DNA of 64,000 bases from Pedobacter psychroterrae (GCF_004331695.1 NZ_SJSL01000004.1:1-64000), one strand, 5' to 3'; positions 51,280-60,576 are shown, numbered from the stretch's first letter. Notes: generated from the letters alone by a model not told the origin. Numbers and translations: made by a program.

Positions 51280-53265
51280 ATGAACATCAAACGCACTAAA
51301 CTCTTATCGGGCGGGCTATTGCTGGGCTCATTATTTCTCCATACACTTGCTGAAGCCAAGGTAGTCTTACCTTCTGTATTCAGCGACAATATGGTCTTTC
51401 AGCAGAAAACCAATGCGCCTATATGGGGCAAGGCTGATGCCGGAAAAACCATTACGATCAAGTCTTCCTGGAATGGAAAGACCTATACCGGCAAAGCTGA
51501 TGCTAATGGAAATTTTAAAGTCATGCTGGCCACACCAGCGTATGGAGGGCCGTATAGTGTAACCATCTCAGATGGAGAAACGACCACGCTAAACAATGTA
51601 CTGATAGGAGATGTATGGATATGTTCAGGCCAGTCCAATATGGAACAACCACTGGCGGGCTGGGGCAAGGTCATCAATTATGAGCAGGAAATCAAGGATG
51701 CAAATTATCCAAAGATCAGGTTGCTGCAAGGGGTACATGTGACCAGCAATACGCCATTGGACGATGCGAAGGTGACGAACGGCGGCTGGACAGAATGCAA
51801 CCCTAAATATATAGCTGAGTTTTCGGCTGTGGCTTACTTCTTTGCAAGAGAAGTCACTAAAAAGACAGGCATTCCCATCGGACTGATCCATACCTCATGG
51901 GGCGGTACAATTGCTGAAGCCTGGACAAGTGCAGAGACATTAAATAAGCTTCCTGATTTTGTAGAAGCCGTAAAGCAGATTCAGAATGCCGATAAAGGCA
52001 CTGGCACCATGGAGCAGAAATTGGCGGCCTGGAGTCAACAGGTAATGGCAAAAGATGCAGGAATTGTACAAGGCAAACCGTTATGGGTAGCCAGTTCCAC
52101 AGATGTTGCTTCATGGAAAACGATGTCGCTTCCGGTACTATGGGAAGATGCAGGCATGTCAGACTTCGACGGGGTAGTTTGGTTTAGAAAAAACATTACC
52201 ATTCCACAGTCCTGGGAAGGAAAATCGGTGAAAGTCAACCTCGGTGCAATTGACGACAATGATGTCACCTTCTTTGACGGAGAAAAGATTGGAAATACTG
52301 AAGGCTTTAACGTGCCGCGTAGCTATACCATTTCTGGCAATAAAGTAAAAGCAGGTACATATGCACTGGTAGTAAGGATATTTGATGGCGCTGGTAGTGG
52401 GGGAATTTACCCTGATAACAATAACATGTCCATTGTAGCTGAGGATGGACCGGTCATTTCACTGAACGGGGATTGGAAATATCAGATAGGCTTGAGCATG
52501 AAAGATGTGCCTCCTCCGCCTGCGGCAAGCGACGGCCCTAACAGGACTACGGTATTATACAACGCAATGATCCATCCTTATATCCAGTTTCCGATCAAGG
52601 GAGCAATCTGGTACCAGGGAGAGAGCAATGCAGGACGGGCCAACCAGTACCGTACACTTTTTCCTGCCATGATTACTGATTGGCGGACTAAATGGGGTAT
52701 CGGTGATTTTCCTTTCTATTTTGTACAACTGGCCAATTTTATGGCACCCACGGCGCAACCTGTAAATTCAGAATGGGCAGAACTGAGAGATGCACAAAAG
52801 CAAACCCTTAGCTTGAAAAACACAGGCATGGCCGTGATCATTGATGCCGGTGAAGAAAAAGACATCCATCCTAAAAACAAACAGGATGTTGGAATACGTT
52901 TGGCCTATGCTGCACTGGCTAAAACTTATGGCCTCAAAATTCCATTTTCAGGCCCGGTATATCAATCGCAGCAGATCAGCGGAAAGACTATCACCTTAAG
53001 CTTTACTTCTACTGACGGGGGATTAAAAATTAAAAACGGGACTGAACTGAAAGGATTTGAAATAGCAGGGGCGGACCAGAAGTTTCACTGGGCCAACGCA
53101 ACCATACAGGGCAATAAGGTCATTGTAAGCAGCGATGAGGTGGCAAGTCCCGTAGCAGTAAGGTACGCATGGGCAAATAACCCACCAAGTACTTTATACA
53201 ATGGCGCAGATCTGCCGGCTTCGCCTTTTAAGACAGACAACTGGAGAGATATCACAGCAAAATAA
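51280..53265 (+). CDS. Sialate O-acetylesterase-like SGNH carbohydrate esterase
   Basis: An exported 661-residue esterase that removes O-acetyl groups from sugars. Signal peptide ends near LAEAK. An N-terminal Ig-like domain (VLPSVFSDNMVFQQKTNAPI) is followed by the split SGNH catalytic domain: WICSGQSNMEQPLAG (catalytic Ser), GLIHTSWGGTIAEAWTS, IKGAIWYQGESNAGRANQYR, and EEKDIHPKNKQDVGIRLAYA (Asp-x-x-His). A carbohydrate-binding jelly-roll insert (VWFRKNITIPQSWEGKSVKV) lies between. The sialate name comes from the family; with alpha-galactosidases alongside, the likely role is de-acetylation of acetylated galactoside or galactomannan side groups. Confidence 0.9.
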   Translation: MNIKRTKLLSGGLLLGSLFLHTLAEAKVVLPSVFSDNMVFQQKTNAPIWGKADAGKTITIKSSWNGKTYTGKADANGNFKVMLATPAYGGPYSVTISDGETTTLNNVLIGDVWICSGQSNMEQPLAGWGKVINYEQEIKDANYPKIRLLQGVHVTSNTPLDDAKVTNGGWTECNPKYIAEFSAVAYFFAREVTKKTGIPIGLIHTSWGGTIAEAWTSAETLNKLPDFVEAVKQIQNADKGTGTMEQKLAAWSQQVMAKDAGIVQGKPLWVASSTDVASWKTMSLPVLWEDAGMSDFDGVVWFRKNITIPQSWEGKSVKVNLGAIDDNDVTFFDGEKIGNTEGFNVPRSYTISGNKVKAGTYALVVRIFDGAGSGGIYPDNNNMSIVAEDGPVISLNGDWKYQIGLSMKDVPPPPAASDGPNRTTVLYNAMIHPYIQFPIKGAIWYQGESNAGRANQYRTLFPAMITDWRTKWGIGDFPFYFVQLANFMAPTAQPVNSEWAELRDAQKQTLSLKNTGMAVIIDAGEEKDIHPKNKQDVGIRLAYAALAKTYGLKIPFSGPVYQSQQISGKTITLSFTSTDGGLKIKNGTELKGFEIAGADQKFHWANATIQGNKVIVSSDEVASPVAVRYAWANNPPSTLYNGADLPASPFKTDNWRDITAK

Positions 53266-53301
53266 TAAAGAAGGGGAATCAATTGATTCCCCTTCTTTAT
53301 T
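53264..53301. terminator. Bidirectional terminator, 38-bp perfect palindrome
   Basis: AATAAAGAAGGGGAATCAA is followed directly by its reverse complement, with no mismatch. It overlaps the stop codon of the esterase gene and lies 10 bases from the stop of the convergent lipoprotein gene (53312), so it can end both transcripts. Confidence 0.93.
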
Positions 53302-53311
53302 ACATCTGAAA

Positions 53312-53929
53312 TCATTTAATCAGTCCCTTGCTTTTCATATCGTTGAAAAGCTTAGCGCTGAATATTGTTGCCAGAGAAAGCGGACTGGAAGGATCAACGG
53401 TTTTAGTCTGTGCCGAATAAATCAGTTTATCGGGATTTATGTTATAAAAGTTACCCTCCAGGATAAACTGGTTACTTACCGACTGATAGGCTGGCTGGTA
53501 TACCCGGGCATACATAGAATTATAGTAACCCCAAAACCTGACAGGTCTGTAAGTAATCATACCCGGATTATGCCTTTTTTCTTTACGCTTATCAAGCAGC
53601 GCAATCGTAAATGTACCGTCATATCCCCTGTCACTGATTGTTTTTATCGCAGCACTTTCATCCTTGCTATCAAAAGCTTTAGGGCCATATTCTGCCAGGG
53701 CGGAACCTGCATTAATTCCGTGGGCCTGAAGATCTTTTACAATCACGTTTTCTACGTTCTCTCTGAGCTTCCTGTCTTTATCAGTCATCAATGCAATCAC
53801 CAGAACCTTTTTGAAAGCGGTAGCGGATTCATCAGGTGCTTTCCACGAAGTGAGCAGTTTGGTATTGCTGCATCCGCTTATCATAAAGATGGTAAGCATC
53901 AGACTTCCTATTAACGTTCTATTTTTCAT
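53312..53929 (-). CDS. DUF4136-like periplasmic lipoprotein
   Basis: A 205-residue lipoprotein (signal MKNRTLIGSLMLTIFMISGC, Cys20, then SNTKLLTSWKAPDE). The start of the mature part, LLTSWKAPDE...FKKVLVIALM, and KDLQAHGINAGSALAEYGPK resemble DUF4136-type lipoproteins of unknown function. The remainder is rich in aromatic residues (YRPVRFWGYYNSMYARVYQP) and ends in IFSAKLFNDMKSKGLIK. No enzyme motif. It is a single gene reading toward the PUL terminator. Confidence 0.75.
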   Translation of the reverse strand: MKNRTLIGSLMLTIFMISGCSNTKLLTSWKAPDESATAFKKVLVIALMTDKDRKLRENVENVIVKDLQAHGINAGSALAEYGPKAFDSKDESAAIKTISDRGYDGTFTIALLDKRKEKRHNPGMITYRPVRFWGYYNSMYARVYQPAYQSVSNQFILEGNFYNINPDKLIYSAQTKTVDPSSPLSLATIFSAKLFNDMKSKGLIK

Positions 53930-54021
53930 GACATTGAGATTAGTTAATTATATAAACAGCCAAATAATCATTTAGTTGTGATTAAATTTAGCGATAATTT
54001 TCGGTAACTAAGTACAACAGC

Positions 54022-54225
54022 ATGCCTTCTACAGTAATAGCTAAAATTGCGTATGATGAAGAGAACAAAATCCTGATGATTGAGTTTCAGTCGGGAAAGA
54101 TCTATTATTATATGGATGTACCTAAGGGAGTGTATTTAACTTTAAATACCGCAAGATCAAAGGGCGGTTATTTCAATAAGTACATTAAGGGGAATTACGA
54201 ATTTGAGGAAATAAACCTGCAGTAG
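54022..54225 (+). CDS. KTSC-domain small protein
   Basis: A 67-residue protein with the KTSC fold: IAKIAYDEENKILMIEFQSG, KIYYYMDVPKGVYLTLNTAR and SKGGYFNKYIKGNYEF. KTSC domains often occur alone or next to lysyl-tRNA synthetase or restriction genes, with a possible nucleic-acid role; the function is not known. The usual Lys-Thr-Ser-Cys start is changed, with the region reading NTARSKGGYFNKYI. It is a single gene between two oppositely read genes. Confidence 0.8.
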   Translation: MPSTVIAKIAYDEENKILMIEFQSGKIYYYMDVPKGVYLTLNTARSKGGYFNKYIKGNYEFEEINLQ

Positions 54226-54249
54226 ATACATCCACTGCAGGTCAATAAT

Positions 54250-54708
54250 TTAATTAGCAACCTGATCTCTCAGTGCTTTTACGCGGTCATGTGAAGTTCT
54301 TAAATCTGCTTTTTGCTCAGACACAAGCGAATTAAGGTGTGCTGACAAACCTTCTGTAGCTAAAGCCATTCTATAGGCCTTTTGCGCTGCGTCTTCTCCA
54401 AACTCACAGTTGTTTAAAACTGTTTCACGGTCGTGGCCAGTAAATACTGCTTTAACATCCATCCATGCGCGGTATATCTTACCAGATGTCGTAGTGCCTG
54501 TTTCAGCTTCTCCACCCAGCACCTGTACTTCCTGTGCCAATGCTGCTTTAAGCTTGTGGCTTTGTCCAACCATTTCCACAAATAGCGGTTTCAGATCACT
54601 GTCTTCCGTTTTTAATTCTTCAATTGCTTTTTCGTAACCTGCAACTCTATCATTGTTAATCTCGATAAGGTCGTTCAGGATTTCTCTGTTTACTGCGTTG
54701 TTTTCCAT
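54250..54708 (-). CDS. PA2169/DUF2383 four-helix-bundle protein
   Basis: A 152-residue helical protein of the PA2169 family: REILNDLIEINNDRVAGYEK, DLKPLFVEMVGQSHKLKAAL, AQEVQVLGGEAETGTTTSGK, YRAWMDVKAVFTGHDRETVL, and ENRGEDAA-like CEFGEDAAQKAYRMAL. Family members have a ferritin-like four-helix form and are often induced by stress; the function is not settled. Metal-ligand Glu/His residues of a true ferritin are not clearly present. It is a single gene with a C-terminal helix KADLRTSHDRVKALRDQV. Confidence 0.85.
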   Translation of the reverse strand: MENNAVNREILNDLIEINNDRVAGYEKAIEELKTEDSDLKPLFVEMVGQSHKLKAALAQEVQVLGGEAETGTTTSGKIYRAWMDVKAVFTGHDRETVLNNCEFGEDAAQKAYRMALATEGLSAHLNSLVSEQKADLRTSHDRVKALRDQVAN

Positions 54709-54765
54709 GTTTGTAGTTATTGATGTGATAAGTTAACACGGAAAAAAATGAAAAGTTTTTGATTT

Positions 54766-55293
54766 CTAATCTTTTACAATAACGCCACAACCAACACGCG
54801 GACCAGAGTTTCCAGTAGGCTGTGTGGTGTAATCATCCGTTCCGCCGTGAACAATGATGCCACGTCCAATAATGTTATTTACCTCATTTTCAGTAATGCT
54901 CCACCTGTCTGTCGTTACGGAGACAGTGCCATGACCTTTACTATCGAGCGTTATATTGCCTATATCTCCGGAGTGATAAGCCGCAGATCCCCATTTCCCA
55001 TGTGCTTCTTTGGTGGGATTCCAATGACCGTGAGTATTTTCACCCATATTACCGCAATCACCATGTTCGTGGAAATGAACGGCTACTGTACTATCAGCAC
55101 GGGCTGGGAAATTGATCTCCAGATCCATTTTGATCTTTCCGTCATCAAGCAGAAAAAATTGCGCTGAGCCAATTTCTTTCCCGTCGGCAGTAGTAGCCAA
55201 GGGTGCATGAGCCACCTGTTTTCCTTTGCCGGGCGAGCAGGATGTCATTGCTGCTGAAACAATCAGCACTGCAATTGCTAAATAATTTTTCAT
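54766..55293 (-). CDS. sodC: Cu/Zn superoxide dismutase lipoprotein
   Basis: Periplasmic or surface-anchored superoxide dismutase. ATG at 55293 gives a lipoprotein signal MKNYLAIAVLIVSAAMTSC (Cys19) with SPGKGKQ. All metal ligands are visible: copper His in AVHFHEHGDC, bridge and zinc His in NTHGHWNPTKEAHG and AAYHSGDIGNI (His, Asp), and copper His in IIVHGGTDDY. The Cys pair HGDC...GPRVGCGV makes the usual intramolecular disulfide. The longer frame from 55371 puts the signal inside and is not used. Confidence 0.93.
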   Translation of the reverse strand: MKNYLAIAVLIVSAAMTSCSPGKGKQVAHAPLATTADGKEIGSAQFFLLDDGKIKMDLEINFPARADSTVAVHFHEHGDCGNMGENTHGHWNPTKEAHGKWGSAAYHSGDIGNITLDSKGHGTVSVTTDRWSITENEVNNIIGRGIIVHGGTDDYTTQPTGNSGPRVGCGVIVKD

Positions 55294-55386
55294 ACGATTA
55301 TATTTAAGTTTTATATCCATATGAACAAAATACACGCGATTAAGTTTGAGAGAAGGTACCCGAACTACCATCCTCCGCCTGGCATG

Positions 55387-55860
55387 CTATTTAGTGCTCA
55401 AGCGCCTGAGTGCCATCATATACCCCAAATGCATGCCTTCATGAAAAGGTATGAAATCTACCGCTTCATCGATATTCTTTAGCTCCACGCCATATCTGGT
55501 AGTCCAGGGCATGTAGTTACCAAACAATTCTTTTTCAAGGTCGGCTTCAAACTGGTCAATTGATGTAAGCAGCAATTCTTTGATATAGCCAACTTCCTCC
55601 TCGCCAAGAGCTGCGACGGGCTGGGTTCCGGGCTTATATGCACTATAAAAATCAGTACTGATCATCGTTGGCAAGCCCGCCCTCAAATAGCAAACTCCTT
55701 GCTGGGCTGCTATCAGGTGCCCGGCGTTCCAGATAATGTTGTTGTTGATCCCTGGCGGCACATAATTCAACTGTTCAAGAGACAGATCCTGCATAATCTG
55801 AAGGCCTATGGATCTGATTTTTTTAAGAGACTGTATTTTATAAATGTAAGCAGGGTTCAT
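55387..55860 (-). CDS. DinB-family metalloprotein
   Basis: A 157-residue four-helix-bundle protein of the DinB_2 superfamily. The metal-binding His residues are in NNIIWNAGHLIAAQQGVCYL (first His) and FIPFHEGMHLGYMMALRR (two His, HxxxH spacing). Members with a known role are thiol transferases (such as bacillithiol S-transferase); the substrate cannot be told here. No neighbours in operon; 94 bases behind the sodC start, same strand. Confidence 0.88.
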   Translation of the reverse strand: MNPAYIYKIQSLKKIRSIGLQIMQDLSLEQLNYVPPGINNNIIWNAGHLIAAQQGVCYLRAGLPTMISTDFYSAYKPGTQPVAALGEEEVGYIKELLLTSIDQFEADLEKELFGNYMPWTTRYGVELKNIDEAVDFIPFHEGMHLGYMMALRRLSTK

Positions 55861-55959
55861 TTTTAGTTAGATTTTTTAGATTCCCGGTTATTTGTAAACA
55901 AAACGCAATATAATCAAAATAGAACTGAGTGTATAGCTAGAAAAGTGTAAGAGGAATCG

Positions 55960-55968
55960 TACTTTTGC
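55960..55968 (+). promoter_or_regulatory. mqo promoter -7 element
   Basis: TACTTTTGC matches TAnnTTTGC exactly, 15 bases before the chosen mqo ATG at 55983. The transcript would have a leader of about 10 bases. The -33 element is not clear. Confidence 0.5.
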
Positions 55969-55982
55969 ACAAAATTTCAAAA

Positions 55983-57485
55983 ATGACCTGTAATTCTAGT
56001 AATTCTGATAAAATTGTAGACGTAGTATTGATTGGTGCAGGCATTATGAGCGCCACCCTGGGAGTGTTGCTCAAAGAATTACAACCAGACCTTAGTATAG
56101 AAATTTTTGAAAGATTGGATGTAGTGGCTGCTGAAAGTTCAGATGCATGGAACAATGCAGGAACAGGGCATTCTGCATTTTGTGAATTAAATTATACACC
56201 GCAACTGGCTGATGGTTGTGTAGATACACAAAAAGCAGTATCAATTGCCGAATCATTTGAGGTATCCAAGCAATTCTGGTCTTATTTGATAAAACAGGGA
56301 CTGGTAGGTGCTCCTGAAACTTTTATCAAGTGCATTCCCCACATGAGTTTTGTATGGGGAGAAGAAAACGTAGATTTTTTACGGGAAAGACATTCAAAAC
56401 TCCAGCAAAGCGTGCTTTTTAAAGGTATGGAATATTCTGAAGAGCCATTGAAACTGGCAGACTGGATGCCCCTTGTGATGAAAGGAAGACAAGCGTCTGA
56501 AAAAGTGGCAGCTACCAATATGACATTAGGTACGGATGTGAACTTTGGCTCACTGACAAGAATGATGTTCGGTGACCTTAAAAGCCGGGAAGACGTATCA
56601 CTCCATTTTCATCATGAAGTACGTAAGCTGAAACAAAAGAACGGCCTTTGGGATGTGAAAGTAAAGAATCAGAAAACCGGTGTAAAGCGGGTCGTTTCAG
56701 CCAAATTTGTGTTCATAGGTGCTGGTGGAGGATCTTTACCACTGCTTGAGAAATCAGGCATTCCCGAAGGAAAGGGATTTGGCGGTTTTCCTGTAAGCGG
56801 ACAATGGCTTAAATGTACCAATCCTGAAGTAATAGCAAAACACAATGCCAAAGTATACGGCAAGGCTTCTGTAGGTGCCCCACCGATGTCTGTACCTCAT
56901 CTGGACACACGAATGATAGATGGGAAAAAAGCATTACTGTTTGGTCCCTATGCCGGGTTCTCCACAAGATTTTTAAAACACGGCTCACTGATGGACCTGC
57001 CGTTGTCCATTAAAATAGGCAATATCAGGCCAATGATCGCTGCCGGTCTTGACAACATTCAGCTCACCAAATATCTGATAGAACAGGTCAGACAATCGCC
57101 AGAAGACAGGCTGGAAGCATTAAAAGAGTACCTGCCTACTGCGAAAATGGAAGATTGGGAACTGGAGACTGCGGGCCAGCGTGTGCAGGTGATCAAGAAA
57201 GATGATGAGCACGGCGGAATACTTGAATTCGGAACTGAGGTAGTAACTGCTGAAGATGGTTCCATAGCTGCTTTACTTGGTGCATCACCTGGTGCGTCTA
57301 CGGCAGTATCTATTATGCTTAGTTTGCTGAACCGCTGTTTTGGCGAACAGGCTAACAGTGCTCAGTGGCAGCGAAAACTACGTCAGATGATTCCTTCCTA
57401 TGGCCAGAAGTTAAATGAAAATGCCAGCCTGGCAGAACAGATCAGGAATGAAACAACCATATCGTTGAAGCTTAAGGCTGTATAG
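55983..57485 (+). CDS. mqo: Malate:quinone oxidoreductase
   Basis: Membrane-bound FAD enzyme oxidising malate to oxaloacetate with quinone as acceptor, an alternative to NAD malate dehydrogenase. The FAD motif VVLIGAGIMSATLGVLLKEL is at the front, then AAESSDAWNNAGTGHSAFCE, YTPQLADGCVDTQKAVSIAE, HMSFVWGEENVDFLRERHSK, ALLFGPYAGFSTRFLKHGSL and LLGASPGASTAVSIML at the end, all family motifs. Length 501 residues is normal. The frame extends to TTG at 55965, but the ATG at 55983 (MTCNSSNSDK) fits better. Confidence 0.95.
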   Translation: MTCNSSNSDKIVDVVLIGAGIMSATLGVLLKELQPDLSIEIFERLDVVAAESSDAWNNAGTGHSAFCELNYTPQLADGCVDTQKAVSIAESFEVSKQFWSYLIKQGLVGAPETFIKCIPHMSFVWGEENVDFLRERHSKLQQSVLFKGMEYSEEPLKLADWMPLVMKGRQASEKVAATNMTLGTDVNFGSLTRMMFGDLKSREDVSLHFHHEVRKLKQKNGLWDVKVKNQKTGVKRVVSAKFVFIGAGGGSLPLLEKSGIPEGKGFGGFPVSGQWLKCTNPEVIAKHNAKVYGKASVGAPPMSVPHLDTRMIDGKKALLFGPYAGFSTRFLKHGSLMDLPLSIKIGNIRPMIAAGLDNIQLTKYLIEQVRQSPEDRLEALKEYLPTAKMEDWELETAGQRVQVIKKDDEHGGILEFGTEVVTAEDGSIAALLGASPGASTAVSIMLSLLNRCFGEQANSAQWQRKLRQMIPSYGQKLNENASLAEQIRNETTISLKLKAV

Positions 57486-57578
57486 TAGGCTCTGAATGGC
57501 CTCATATTGGGTTTATAGGTGCCTGGAAGGTTAATTGTTAGTTAACAGATTTCGACACTATTTCACCAGGTATAGAAA

Positions 57579-57626
57579 CGTGTTAAAAGCGGGTAAAGAG
57601 CGCGTTGAAAGCGTGTGGAGAACGTG
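57579..57626. repeat. Four 11-base imperfect tandem repeats
   Basis: CGTGTTAAAAG, CGGGTAAAGAG, CGCGTTGAAAG and CGTGTGGAGAA stand end to end, followed by CGTG. The period equals about one helical turn of DNA. It lies in the 243-base gap between mqo and the AsmA gene; function unknown. Confidence 0.6.
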
Positions 57627-57728
57627 ATGCCTCAGAACTCAATATTGCCTTAAGGTTAATCTGTCCCAAGTCTGTGCTAGTAGCTTAAAACAATTGCGGT
57701 CCTTTTCTGTTTTATAATAAACGCAAAC

Positions 57729-60158
57729 ATGCCACGCTGGTCTAAAATAACCCTCAAAATTATTGCCATAATTATTGGTCTGGTCCTTACGATATTCATC
57801 GTGCTTGCCTTGTATATAAATGTCAATAAAAAATCTCTGCTGCTGAGTATCAATAAAGAACTTAACAAAAATCTTAACGGAACAATGGTGATCGGCAGTA
57901 TGGACCCGACTTTTTTAAAAGGATTTCCAAATGTCTCCATTAGGCTAAACGACGTATTGGTCAAAGACAGTTTATGGCAAAAGCATCGCCATACCCTTCT
58001 AGCAGCCAAAGACCTGGAGATTGCAGTAAGCCCACTGGCAATGCTAAGGGGCACCATACAGATCAATAAGATCGGGATCAATAATGCGAGCATCTACTTG
58101 TTTACCGATAGTAACGGCTACAGCAATACCAGTATCTTCAAAAAGAAAGACAAGAATAAGGATAGCCTGCAAAAACAGGAGAGCTCGGCTGCAGAAATCA
58201 AGAAATTTACTTTAAGCAATGTTAATTTTGTGATGGACAACCAGAAAGGAAATAAGCTGTTTCATTTCCTGGTTTATAACCTAAAGGGTGATATGAACTA
58301 TTCCGGGTCGGGATGGGAGGGTGATCTGGACTTAAAAGTACTGGCTAAAAGTCTGGCTTTTAATACCAAACGAGGGAGTTTTATAGAGAATAAGGTGCTG
58401 GAAGGGCCATTTGAGATCTCCTATGATGAGGAAAAGGGATTCCTCAATGTAGCTCCCAATACCTTAAATATAGGAGATGACCCTTTTATTATTGGAGCTA
58501 CCTTTGATACTTCAAAGGAATACACAGATTTCAAGATCAATATCGAGGTTAAAGAGATCCAATGGCGGAATGCGTCAGCTTTGCTGGCCCCAAACATCAG
58601 TTCGAGGTTGAATATGTTTAACCTGGACAAACCTTTAGCCGTCAATTGTACCATTGCCGGCAGTATGGGCCCCGGCGGAGATCCCGCCATTAATGTGAAA
58701 GCCATCGTTAAAAATAATGTGCTGAGCATACCGGGCGGTAAAATTGAAGATTGCAATTTTGCCGGTACTTTTACCAATAACTTTATAGAAGGAAAGGGAC
58801 ATACCGATGCCAATTCGGCTGTAAAGCTGTATGGTTTTAAAGGTAGTTATGCCGAGATGCCTTTTAGTATTGATACGGCATCTATAAACGACCTGAACAA
58901 ACCCATCGCCACAGGGGTGTTTAAAGCTAAAGTTGACATCTCCAAACTGAATAATGTAATAGGGGACAATATGCTCAAGTTTGGTAAAGGTACGGCGGAT
59001 GTGAAACTGGCATATAAGGGGGATATTGTCAATTACACCATTACAAAACCTTATCTGCAGGGTATAGTGGATATTAAAGGTGCTGATTTTACCTATGTGC
59101 CACGTAAGGTCAGCTTTAAAAACACTGCCATTTCACTAAATTTTACCGAACAGGACCTGATCATCAGGAACATCAGGATGCAAAGCGGAAAGAGTATTGT
59201 ACTGATGGATGGGAGTATCAATAATTTCCTGAACCTGTACTATAATTCACCTGAAAAGATTTTATTGAAATGGAAGATCAGGAGCCCTGAACTTCATCTG
59301 GGAGAGTTTCTTGGATTTTTAGGTACCAGAAAACCAAAAGCAAGAAAGAGGACTCCTAAGTCAAATTTCTCTGACAACCTGAACGAGGCATTTGAGATGA
59401 GCAAGGTAAACATGAATGTAAAAGTGGCGAAGGTGTATTATAACAAGTTTTTGGCAACCAATGTCAATGCTGATCTGCTGCTTTCAGAATCCGGGATTGC
59501 CATTAAAAATGTGAGTTTAAACCATGGGGGAGGTTCGCTGAAGTTGAACGGAAGTGTGACACAGCAGCGTGACGTCAACAGATTTGCGATCAATACTACC
59601 CTGAGCAATGTAGATATTAAGCATTTTTTCTATTCATTTGACAATTTTGGGCTTACCTCACTAACCTCTCAAAACCTGCGTGGATTTCTCTTTTCAAAAA
59701 CAAATATCGCAGGGATGATTAGTGAGCAGGGCAAAATACTGCCGAACTCACTGAATGGAAGTGTGATATTTGACCTGAAGCAAGGGGCCTTACTCGATTT
59801 TGACCCAATCAGGAAAGTAGGGAAATTTGCCTTCCCGTTTAGGGACCTGAATAATATCACCTTTAGTAATTTAAATGGTAAATTTGATATAAACGGACAG
59901 CGGATTACTATCAATCCGATGCAAATAAATTCTAGTTTGCTGAATATGGATGTTGCAGGAATTTATTCACTTGGTGCAGGAACAAATATTGAAGTGGACG
60001 TGCCTTTGAGAAATCCAAAAAAGGATGAAGATATTACAGATAAGAAACAAATAAAAGAGCGCAGAATGAAAGGTATTGTGTTACATTTGTTAGCAACGGA
60101 TGGAGAGGACGGCAAAATAAAGATCAAGCTGAATAGAAACAGAGACAAAACAAAATAA
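57729..60158 (+). CDS. AsmA-family envelope protein
   Basis: An 809-residue protein with an N-terminal membrane anchor (IIAIIIGLVLTIFIVLALYI) and a long beta-rich periplasmic part. The N-terminal AsmA domain has GTMVIGSMDPTFLKGFPNVS, RLNDVLVKDS, DLEIAVSPLAMLRGTIQINK; the C-terminal AsmA_2 part has KFAFPFRDLNNITFSNLNGK and FDINGQRITINPMQINSSLL. Family members form bridge-like structures that help lipid movement or outer-membrane assembly. No neighbours in its own pathway. An OsmC gene follows 7 bases on, so they are probably transcribed together. Confidence 0.85.
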   Translation: MPRWSKITLKIIAIIIGLVLTIFIVLALYINVNKKSLLLSINKELNKNLNGTMVIGSMDPTFLKGFPNVSIRLNDVLVKDSLWQKHRHTLLAAKDLEIAVSPLAMLRGTIQINKIGINNASIYLFTDSNGYSNTSIFKKKDKNKDSLQKQESSAAEIKKFTLSNVNFVMDNQKGNKLFHFLVYNLKGDMNYSGSGWEGDLDLKVLAKSLAFNTKRGSFIENKVLEGPFEISYDEEKGFLNVAPNTLNIGDDPFIIGATFDTSKEYTDFKINIEVKEIQWRNASALLAPNISSRLNMFNLDKPLAVNCTIAGSMGPGGDPAINVKAIVKNNVLSIPGGKIEDCNFAGTFTNNFIEGKGHTDANSAVKLYGFKGSYAEMPFSIDTASINDLNKPIATGVFKAKVDISKLNNVIGDNMLKFGKGTADVKLAYKGDIVNYTITKPYLQGIVDIKGADFTYVPRKVSFKNTAISLNFTEQDLIIRNIRMQSGKSIVLMDGSINNFLNLYYNSPEKILLKWKIRSPELHLGEFLGFLGTRKPKARKRTPKSNFSDNLNEAFEMSKVNMNVKVAKVYYNKFLATNVNADLLLSESGIAIKNVSLNHGGGSLKLNGSVTQQRDVNRFAINTTLSNVDIKHFFYSFDNFGLTSLTSQNLRGFLFSKTNIAGMISEQGKILPNSLNGSVIFDLKQGALLDFDPIRKVGKFAFPFRDLNNITFSNLNGKFDINGQRITINPMQINSSLLNMDVAGIYSLGAGTNIEVDVPLRNPKKDEDITDKKQIKERRMKGIVLHLLATDGEDGKIKIKLNRNRDKTK

Positions 60159-60165
60159 TAAAAAT

Positions 60166-60576
60166 ATGAAACGTAATGCTACTGCCATTTGGAATGGTAC
60201 AATCAAAGAAGGTTCTGGGAATCTTACCACAGACAGTAAAGTATTGGACCAAACGCAATACTCATTCAACAGCAGATTTGCTGAAGGCATTGGAACTAAC
60301 CCCGAAGAATTAATGGCTGCTGCCCATGCCGGGTGTTTTACCATGAAACTAAGCCTGGACCTGACTGAAGCCGGATTTAACCCTACCTCTTTAGAAACTA
60401 AAGGAACGATCACCCTGGACAATGGTGTGATTACTACTTCAAACCTTGTTTTGAAAGCAACTATCCCTGGTATAGAAGATGCACAATTTCAGGAAATAGC
60501 GGCCGGTGCAAAAGCAAATTGTCCGGTTAGTAAAGCATATAATGTAGAAATAACGCTGGACGCCTCACTTGTATAG
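60166..60576 (+). CDS. osmC: OsmC-family peroxide-detoxifying protein
   Basis: Cytoplasmic peroxiredoxin-like protein reducing organic peroxides. The 136-residue sequence has RNATAIWNGTIKEGSGNLTT, the family motif GTNPEELMAAAHAGCFTMKL with the peroxidatic Cys, and AGAKANCPVSKAYNVEITLD with the resolving Cys. A stem-loop terminator follows at 60604-60634. Confidence 0.92.
   Translation: MKRNATAIWNGTIKEGSGNLTTDSKVLDQTQYSFNSRFAEGIGTNPEELMAAAHAGCFTMKLSLDLTEAGFNPTSLETKGTITLDNGVITTSNLVLKATIPGIEDAQFQEIAAGAKANCPVSKAYNVEITLDASLV

Noticed and set aside
53201..53914. 237-codon plus-strand frame across the PUL end
   Set aside because: It runs through the terminator palindrome and is antisense to a lipoprotein with a proper signal peptide.
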